A DNA stretch of 64,000 bases from MWBF01 sp964614645 (GTDB lineage: Bacteria; Chloroflexota; Anaerolineae; CG2-30-64-16). The notes beneath the pieces were generated by a model. It was not told the origin of the DNA, ran no database searches, and saw only the letters and a list, made by a program, of their open reading frames with translations. This document shows positions 58,663 through 64,000 of the stretch, in pieces; within the stretch, counting starts at the first letter, position 1; every line of letters begins with the position of its first letter. The stretch covers positions 16,846-80,845 of the forward strand of contig CAZTMA010000005.1 in the NCBI GenBank assembly GCA_964614645.1. Direction: 5' to 3'. A program made the translations under genes and the position numbers.

Positions 58663-58685
58663 CTCTATTTATCGCCAAATACAAT
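58656..58685 (+). promoter_or_regulatory. Promoter of the deacetylase gene
   Basis: TTGTCA (58656-58661), 18 nt, TACAAT (58680-58685). Five of the six -35 bases are the complement of the divergent RpiR -35. Leader of about 130 nt. Confidence 0.6.
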
Positions 58686-58820
58686 GACGAAATCCCATCT
58701 TTCTTGGCAATAGCGGCTAAACTTGTTCCGCTACATTTTGCGCAGCGCAGGCCGGGCAACACAGTTTTGACACCTGACCTGCCCTCGGTTATCCTCGTTC
58801 ACATAGCATAACAGGAAGGC

Positions 58821-59849
58821 GTGGCAAAGTTGCGCTTGGATTGGGTGAAGCGGTGGCTGGTATGGCTGGGCGTGCTCGCGGTCAGTGCTGCGTGCGCGGC
58901 CGGCGGCGACCTCGCAGGTCGCAATCCGGCCGGCCGCGCGACAGCACCACCGGCCACTCGGACACTCAATGTGCCTGGAACCTCGGCTGTCTCGGCCACA
59001 CCAGTCGCAACGGACACAGCTACTGTCTTGGCCACACCGACCGCAGCAGCTACCCACACGGCGACCGCAACGTTGACGGTCACGCCAACACCGACGGCAT
59101 CAGCCACGCCCACGCCCAGCGCGACACCCACACCCTGGCCGACGCCTGACGGGACCGCGCGCCAACTACGCGTGCCCATCCTCATGTATCACTATGTCTC
59201 GGAGCCGCCCGCCGGCGCGGACATTTACCGCCGGGATCTGTCGGTGACACCGGCCCAACTGGACGAGCACCTGACCCATCTGCAGGCAGCTGGTTATGTT
59301 GTGGTGACGCTCGATGACCTGCTCTATGCGCTGACCCTTGGGCGACCCTTGCCGGAGAAGCCGGTCATCCTGACCTTCGACGATGGTTACGAAGATAACT
59401 ACATCAACGCATTTCCCATCTTAAAGAAACGGGGCGTGACAGCGACTTTTTTCATTGTCACGGATTGGGTCAATGCGTCACGCCCCGGCTATATGACCTG
59501 GCCGCAAATCGAGGAGATGGCCGCCACAGGGCAGCGCTTTGGGTCGCACAGCCGTGACCATCCCTCCCTGGCAGGCCAGTCCGTGGATTATCTCGTCTGG
59601 CAGGCGCTGGGCAGCAAAGAGGCCATCGAGGAACATCTGGGCTACCATCCGCGCTGGGTGGCCTACCCCTCCGGCAGCTACGACGCGCGCACCATCGCTG
59701 TCTTCGCGTCCGCGCATTATTGGGGTGGGCTGACCACGCAGCAGGGCGCAACCCACACCCTCGCGGACATCTTCGAGTTGAAGCGTGTGCGCGTGCGCGG
59801 GACGCACACGGCTGAAGATCTGGCGGCTTTGCTCGAACTCCCCTGGTAG
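58821..59849 (+). CDS. Exported polysaccharide deacetylase (NodB domain)
   Basis: 342 residues. Signal segment RWLVWLGVLAVSAAC with a possible lipobox cysteine at 25, then a Thr/Ala/Pro linker of about 75 residues, then a NodB-type carbohydrate esterase 4 domain from about 115: RVPILMYHYV, VILTFDDGYEDNYINAFPIL (catalytic Asp and metal Asp), GVTATFFIVTDWV, FGSHSRDHPSL (HxxxH metal ligands) and WVAYPSGSYD. Removes acetyl groups from a cell-surface polysaccharide. GTG start with AGGAAGG upstream. Confidence 0.92.
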   Translation: MAKLRLDWVKRWLVWLGVLAVSAACAAGGDLAGRNPAGRATAPPATRTLNVPGTSAVSATPVATDTATVLATPTAAATHTATATLTVTPTPTASATPTPSATPTPWPTPDGTARQLRVPILMYHYVSEPPAGADIYRRDLSVTPAQLDEHLTHLQAAGYVVVTLDDLLYALTLGRPLPEKPVILTFDDGYEDNYINAFPILKKRGVTATFFIVTDWVNASRPGYMTWPQIEEMAATGQRFGSHSRDHPSLAGQSVDYLVWQALGSKEAIEEHLGYHPRWVAYPSGSYDARTIAVFASAHYWGGLTTQQGATHTLADIFELKRVRVRGTHTAEDLAALLELPW

Positions 59850-59855
59850 GGCCCA

Positions 59856-59900
59856 GCCGTGTGGCCGATACAGTCCGGCGGACTGTACCGGACGCACGGC
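59856..59900. terminator. Inverted repeat between convergent genes
   Basis: Inner ACAGTCCG-G-CGGACTGT (59870-59886) and outer GCCGTGT (59856-59862)/GCACGGC (59894-59900). It lies between the deacetylase stop and the methyltransferase stop; no T-run, so its terminator role is by position. Confidence 0.5.
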
Positions 59901-59902
59901 CA

Positions 59903-60676
59903 TCAGACCTTCTCAGCAATCGCGATGATGGAGGTCCCGAAGGGCAGATTGACCCGTCGCAGCAGGGCCACCTCCAGCTTGCCCACCCACGTCAGGAGCG
60001 CGTTCAACAGCGGCGGCGCCGGCTCCATCTCTACCTGGTAAGCCTCTTCGTCAAAGTGCGGCGAGGCCAGCTCAGGCTCGGCGCGACCGCGGCGCAGCAG
60101 GATCAGCGCGGCCGCCAGCGGGAACACGAAGAAGTTGTTGTAGGAGATGCGCAGCACGCGAAAGCCGTGCTGCTCCAGCTTAGCCTTGAGTTCGGGCCGG
60201 CTGTAGCGCCGCTGGTGCATGTTCAGCACGTCATTCTTGCTCCACAGGAACATGAAGGCCGGAACCGTGACCAGCAGCCGGCCCCCGGCCAGTCCCCCAC
60301 CAGGCGCTCGCAGCACACGCCGGCACTCCTCGAATGCGGCATCCTGCGCGGGTACGTGCTCAACCGTGTCCAGCATCGCCACCAGCCCAAACTCGCCGTC
60401 CTCGAACGGCAGCGCGTCTGCAGCAGCCTGGTATGCCTCCATTCCGCGCTGGCGCGCCACTTCCAGCGGCCGCGGGTTCGTGTCAACGCCGACGACGGGC
60501 CCATAGTGCGCAAGATGATGCGCCATATTCGCCGCGCCGCAGCCGATGTCCAACACCCGCCTGTCGCGGCCCGGCCCTACATACCGGTCCAGGTAAGCCA
60601 GAATCGCGCGCGTGCGCGAAGCAAACCACCAGTGTCGGTCTTCTTCCAGCACGGTCAACATAGGGGTGGCAGGCAT
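59903..60676 (-). CDS. Class I SAM-dependent methyltransferase
   Basis: 257 residues. DRHWWFASRTRAILAYLDRY at the N-terminus is seen in glycan-cluster methyltransferases; RVLDIGCGAANMAHHLAHYG is motif I, ADALPFEDGEFGLVAMLDTV motif II/III, HVPAQDAAFEECRRVLRAPG the post-I region. The C-terminal third is hydrophobic (FFVFPLAAALILLRRG), so it may associate with the membrane. Last gene of the glycan cluster on this strand. Confidence 0.88.
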   Translation of the reverse strand: MPATPMLTVLEEDRHWWFASRTRAILAYLDRYVGPGRDRRVLDIGCGAANMAHHLAHYGPVVGVDTNPRPLEVARQRGMEAYQAAADALPFEDGEFGLVAMLDTVEHVPAQDAAFEECRRVLRAPGGGLAGGRLLVTVPAFMFLWSKNDVLNMHQRRYSRPELKAKLEQHGFRVLRISYNNFFVFPLAAALILLRRGRAEPELASPHFDEEAYQVEMEPAPPLLNALLTWVGKLEVALLRRVNLPFGTSIIAIAEKV

Positions 60677-60692
60677 CCAGGTTTCTCCTCTA

Positions 60693-61892
60693 TCACTCTT
60701 GCTTCATCAGCGCCTCGGCCGCAGCCCAGACCGCTTCAGGTCGGATTGCGGCCATGCACTGGTGCTGTGGCAGCGCGGCGACGGGCCAATCCAGCCGGTC
60801 ACACGGCACACATGGAAAAGGGCTATTCACTACCACGTGCCGGGCCGGATCGCCCCACGGCCCGAATTTGGCTGCCGGCACCGGGCCATAGAGATGCACG
60901 GTCGGCGCATCCGCCGCGACGGCCAGGTGCAGCGGCCCGGAATCCGAGCCGAGCACCAGCGAGCACCGGCGATACAGTGCAGCCAACTGCCCGAGGGTCG
61001 TCTGCCCGGCCGCGTCGATGACGGGCACATCGGCCGCCGCGGCCACCGCAGCAGTCAGGCCGCGCTCAGCTTCGCCGCCGGTCAGCACCACGCGCAAGCC
61101 TGTCTGGGCTAATCGCCCCGCAATGATCGCCCAGTCGGCAGCCGGCCACTGCTTGACGGCCGCACCCGCGCCCGGGTGAATGGCTGTGATGCGCTGGTCG
61201 GCGCCAACCCCGTGTTCGGCCAGCCAACCCGCGATGTGCGCCTGGTCACGCTCTGACACAAAGAAGCGCGTCGGGCCGGGCGCCTCTACAGGGCCACCCA
61301 CCAGCGCGGACAGCAACGTCGCATTCTGTAGTACCTCGTGGCGGCCCGGCTGGTAGGGCACGCGCCGGGTCAGGAAGGGCCGTGTGTCCGGCAGGTCATA
61401 CCCGATGCGACAGGGGATGCCTGTGGCCGCGGCCAGCCAGGCGCCCCACCAGTGGTCGAAGCGTAGCACAACCGCCGTATCATATCCCGCCCCGCGCAGC
61501 AGGCGCGCCTGCTCCTGCAGCAGACGGTAGGGCGCCCACGCGCTCTCCTTGGGCTGCCGCTCGAAGCCCGGAAACGGCAACAGGCGCACCTCGTCCAGGT
61601 CCGCATTGTGGCGCACCGCCTCGGCCCCCCACGGTCCGGCCAGCAGTGTGATGCGCGCAGCCGGCAACGCCCGCCGCAACGCATGAAGCGCGGGCGTCAG
61701 AAAGAGCAGGTCACCGAGATGGTCCGGCCGGATGAGCAGAAGCGACCGCAAGGCCGGCCGCGCCTGTGACCGCGCATACAACCGGCCCACCAGGTTCAAA
61801 CCGGCGCGGCGCAACCGCCCGCGAAGGACCCGACCGGGCGGCTCCACAGCCACGGGCGGGCTGTCGAAAGGCGGCGCGGGCAGCGCGCTCAC
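60693..61892 (-). CDS. Glycosyltransferase family 9 (heptosyltransferase-like)
   Basis: 399 residues. LLLIRPDHLGDLLFLTPALH near 50 is the N-terminal signature, HPGAGAAVKQWPAADWAIIA near 240 the C-terminal donor-site motif, and LVLGSDSGPLHLAVA near 310 the D/SGPxH motif of ADP-heptose:LPS transferases. About 40 extra basic residues precede the fold. In a presumed monoderm-type phylum the donor may not be ADP-heptose. GTG start overlaps the upstream stop (GTGA). Confidence 0.9.
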   Translation of the reverse strand: MSALPAPPFDSPPVAVEPPGRVLRGRLRRAGLNLVGRLYARSQARPALRSLLLIRPDHLGDLLFLTPALHALRRALPAARITLLAGPWGAEAVRHNADLDEVRLLPFPGFERQPKESAWAPYRLLQEQARLLRGAGYDTAVVLRFDHWWGAWLAAATGIPCRIGYDLPDTRPFLTRRVPYQPGRHEVLQNATLLSALVGGPVEAPGPTRFFVSERDQAHIAGWLAEHGVGADQRITAIHPGAGAAVKQWPAADWAIIAGRLAQTGLRVVLTGGEAERGLTAAVAAAADVPVIDAAGQTTLGQLAALYRRCSLVLGSDSGPLHLAVAADAPTVHLYGPVPAAKFGPWGDPARHVVVNSPFPCVPCDRLDWPVAALPQHQCMAAIRPEAVWAAAEALMKQE

Positions 61893-63127
61893 CGGTAGAG
61901 CGCTTCCAGCCGCGGCACGATGGCATCCCAGCCCAACTCGGCCTCGACATGCTGCCGTGCGCGGCGGCCGAGCGCCGCAGCCTGCGCAGGGTCACGCAGC
62001 AACGCCAGCACGGAAGCCGCGAAGGCCGCGGGGTCATCGGCAAACGCCACTTCGTGCCCGTCGGTGAACGCAAACCCGTCGCACCCCAACCGGGTGGAGA
62101 CAATGGGCCGGCCCATGGCCATGGCCTCCAGCACCTTGAGCCGCGTCCCGCCGCCGATGCGCAGAGGGACGACATAGACCGCGGAGCCCGCAATGTAGGG
62201 ACGGACGTCGGGCACACGGCCGGTGAGGGTAACGGCGGGATGGCCGGCCAGCCGCGCCAGCCGATCATGCGGCTGCTGGCCGACCACGTAAAAGTGCGCG
62301 TCCGGGGCCTGCTGGGTGATGAGCGGCAGCACTTCGTCCACAAACCACAGCACCGCGTCCACGTTGGGCCGGTAATCCATCTTGCCGGTGAAGACCAGGG
62401 CATGGGGCGATATGCCCGGCAGGGGCGGGACCACGCCAGGTCGCAAGAAGGTCAAATCCACGCCGTTCGGCACGACCGCCACATCCAGCCCCCGCACCAA
62501 CCGGCGCAGCGCTGCGGCATCGGCTTCCGACACGGCCACCACCCGGTCAGCTGCGCGGCACACCCGCCGCTCGTAGCCCACCAGCTTGCGCCACTGAATC
62601 AGGGAGTAGGCCGCCGCGGGCCAACGTCGCGGCCGCCGCAAATCCGTCAGGCATGCACGGCGCTGCAGCACGTACTCCGCGTTGTGGTCATCAAAGACCA
62701 GGCGCGGCACGGCGCGGCCAGAGCGAGCCGGCATGTAGCCCGCCATTTCGATGCCCTCTATCTGAATGATATCGTACTCACCCGCGGCCGGCTCGTTGAG
62801 CAGGCGGTCGAGCTGCGCTTGCAAGGCGGGCGAGGCCAGGCGCAGGGCCATATCGGGCAAGGGGCTGAGAAAGGTGTCACGAATGCGCTGCCGCGTGGTG
62901 CGCGCGGGCTGGGGCACCGTGATAATCCGGCGGCAGCAGCGCACCAACTCCTCCGGCAGGTCACCTGTGGGCGCCTCTGCTGCGATGAACGAGACCAGGT
63001 CCACCGTATGACGCCGAGCCAAGCCTGCAATCAAGTTGAAGTTGCGGATCGTCGTGCCCTGCGAGGTGCCCGTCAGGGCTTGCGGCGGGATAGGCAACTG
63101 GGGGGTGAGTATCAGGATACGCGCCAT
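61889..63127 (-). CDS. Glycosyltransferase family 4
   Basis: 412 residues. RILILTPQLPIPPQALTGTS at the N-terminus, FDDHNAEYVLQRRACLTDLR (the DxHN segment of sugar-PEP/GT4 relatives), LVFTGKMDYRPNVDAVLWFV near 265, and PLRIGGGTRLKVLEAMAMGR, the EX7E-equivalent. Resembles the TIGR03087-type stp1/WreA transferases, judged by pattern. First complete gene of the minus-strand cluster at the right end. Confidence 0.9.
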   Translation of the reverse strand: MARILILTPQLPIPPQALTGTSQGTTIRNFNLIAGLARRHTVDLVSFIAAEAPTGDLPEELVRCCRRIITVPQPARTTRQRIRDTFLSPLPDMALRLASPALQAQLDRLLNEPAAGEYDIIQIEGIEMAGYMPARSGRAVPRLVFDDHNAEYVLQRRACLTDLRRPRRWPAAAYSLIQWRKLVGYERRVCRAADRVVAVSEADAAALRRLVRGLDVAVVPNGVDLTFLRPGVVPPLPGISPHALVFTGKMDYRPNVDAVLWFVDEVLPLITQQAPDAHFYVVGQQPHDRLARLAGHPAVTLTGRVPDVRPYIAGSAVYVVPLRIGGGTRLKVLEAMAMGRPIVSTRLGCDGFAFTDGHEVAFADDPAAFAASVLALLRDPAQAAALGRRARQHVEAELGWDAIVPRLEALYR

Positions 63128-63193
63128 CGTGTTCCCGTCAGGTGAGCCATCGGCAGTGCGAGCCTCCCGGCTCCGGCGTCGGATGTAGCCGGG

Positions 63194-64000
63194 TCACGGG
63201 TAGGCCGCCCTCCGGTAGACGTCCATCGTCAGTTCCGCAGCGCGCTGCCAGGAGAAGCTGCCGGCGCGCTGCAGTCCCTTGCGTCGCAGCTCTGCGGCCA
63301 ACGCATCGTCGGTCAGCAGCCGCCACAAGGCCACGGTAATCTCCTGGTCCTGCTGTGGGTCCACCAGCAGCCCAGCATCGCCGACTACCTCGGGCAGACT
63401 GGACACATTCGACACGATGACCGGCGTGCCGCAGGCCATGGCCTCCAACGGCGTCAGGCCGAAGCCCTCATAGAAGGCCGGGTGCACCAGGCAACGAGCC
63501 GCGTTGTAGAGGTAACGCAGGTTCGGCGCTTCGACCCGGCCCAGGAAGAACGTATAGGGCCGGATTTCGAGCTTGTCCACGAGCGCGTAGACATCATCAC
63601 TCAACCAGCCGGGCGCGCCCACCAGCACCAGGGCGGGGGTCAGCTTGTAGTCCTGGCGCAAGCGGCTGTACGCGCGCAGGAGCCCGCCGACATTCTTGCG
63701 CGGCTCAATCGTGCTGACGAACAGGATGAACTCTTCCGGCAGGTCGTAGAGCGCCTTGACGCGCTGCAGCGCTTCGGCCTGATCCATCGGTCCCAGCAGC
63801 GGGTCGGCAGCCTCATAGATGACCGAGATTTTCTCCTCGGGCGTGCCCAACATGCGAATCAGGTCGCGCTTGGTGCTCTGCGAGACGGCAATAATCTGGT
63901 CCGCATGGCGGACGGCGCGGTCGATGCTACCGTAGTAACGCGCGGCGTCGCGGGTCATGAAATGCGGATAGATGAGGAAGGCCAGGTCGTGGATCGTGAT
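63194..64000 (-). CDS. Glycosyltransferase family 4 (5' end outside window)
   Basis: 268 C-terminal residues visible; the frame stays open to base 64000, where it reads ITIHDLAFLIYPHF, the usual HDL strand about one third into GT4 enzymes, so the ATG at 63958 is internal. KISVIYEAADPLLG, ILFVSTIEPRKNVGGLLRAY and HPAFYEGFGLTPLEAMACGT (EX7E) match the paralogues at 6138-7259 and 7256-8392. Confidence 0.93.
   Translation of the reverse strand: MTIHDLAFLIYPHFMTRDAARYYGSIDRAVRHADQIIAVSQSTKRDLIRMLGTPEEKISVIYEAADPLLGPMDQAEALQRVKALYDLPEEFILFVSTIEPRKNVGGLLRAYSRLRQDYKLTPALVLVGAPGWLSDDVYALVDKLEIRPYTFFLGRVEAPNLRYLYNAARCLVHPAFYEGFGLTPLEAMACGTPVIVSNVSSLPEVVGDAGLLVDPQQDQEITVALWRLLTDDALAAELRRKGLQRAGSFSWQRAAELTMDVYRRAAYP

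Larger units (their letters stand above)
58437..58820. other. 384-nt divergent regulatory gap, AT-rich
   Basis: No gene. The centre (about 58600-58690) is clearly richer in A and T than the rest of the window and holds two divergent promoters that share the -35 region, plus the palindrome GTATA-G-TATAC (58630-58640). Confidence 0.75.

Noticed and set aside
1..64000. tRNA, rRNA, tmRNA or SRP RNA genes
   Set aside because: I looked through the intergenic gaps for T-loop (GTTCGA) and other conserved RNA patterns and found none that fit; a covariance-model search would settle this.

Overview
The window is a GC-rich bacterial chromosome segment with dense, tightly packed genes and many GTG and TTG starts. 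Several traits together suggest a member of the Chloroflexota (Anaerolineae/Caldilineae-like). They are a secreted repeat protein with a Thr/Pro-rich linker and a C-terminal LYLPLVIR tail, a short EF-Ts, GlpX-type fructose bisphosphatase, a solitary SelB, UMF1 and DUF951 proteins, heptanucleotide tandem repeats, and many long intergenic inverted repeats. This assignment is inference; no rRNA or tRNA gene was seen.

Layout. 1-14.3 kb (+) is an envelope or exopolysaccharide operon: a DegT/AHBA-type aminotransferase (5' end outside the window), UDP-GlcNAc 2-epimerase, hexapeptide acyltransferase, Wzx-like flippase, five glycosyltransferases, a large Wzy-like ligase/polymerase fused to TPRs, and a WecA/TagO-like initiating transferase. 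Many of its genes overlap by 1-4 nt. 14.3-18.5 kb (+) holds two cyclophilins (one a two-domain lipoprotein), a VTT-family and a small membrane protein, and RNase Z. 18.5-21.2 kb (-) holds a Trm112-like protein and a 14-repeat secreted propeller-like protein. 21.4-31.8 kb (+) holds rpsB-tsf-pyrH-frr-uppS-cdsA, then UMF1, glpX, rnd, DUF951 and an MFS transporter. 31.8-37.3 kb (+) is origin-type housekeeping: rpmH-rnpA-yidD-yidC-jag, a PfkB kinase, parA-parB, followed by an amidohydrolase.

39-43.9 kb (-) holds a methyltransferase, selB, a coiled-coil protein and phoU. 44-46.8 kb (+) holds a tandem Lrp-ligand-domain-like protein without HTH, a zinc-ribbon protein with a minisatellite tail, a glycosyltransferase and a Wzz-like protein. 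46.8-48.5 kb has a cluster of three perfect DnaA boxes plus one near-match and dnaA (-). 49-55 kb (-) holds a DUF4097 protein, hutH-hutU, a Nudix hydrolase, ferredoxin and a Crp/Fnr regulator. 55-64 kb holds a GT-C-like membrane protein, two tandem RpiR regulators divergent from a secreted polysaccharide deacetylase, and a second glycan cluster (-): methyltransferase, GT9 and two GT4.

How it fits together. Three glycan loci (0-14 kb, 45-46.8 kb, 59.9-64 kb) and the lipid-carrier genes uppS and wecA-like make envelope polysaccharide the main theme, mixed with origin and translation housekeeping genes. The most notable non-gene signals are heptamer arrays read in frame inside a glycosyltransferase gene, a family of long inverted repeats (two related copies, one overlapping the parA stop codon), divergent promoters sharing one -35 box between an RpiR regulator and the deacetylase, palindromes on the core promoter elements of the crp-ferredoxin region, and a consensus promoter followed at once by a terminator ahead of rpmH.
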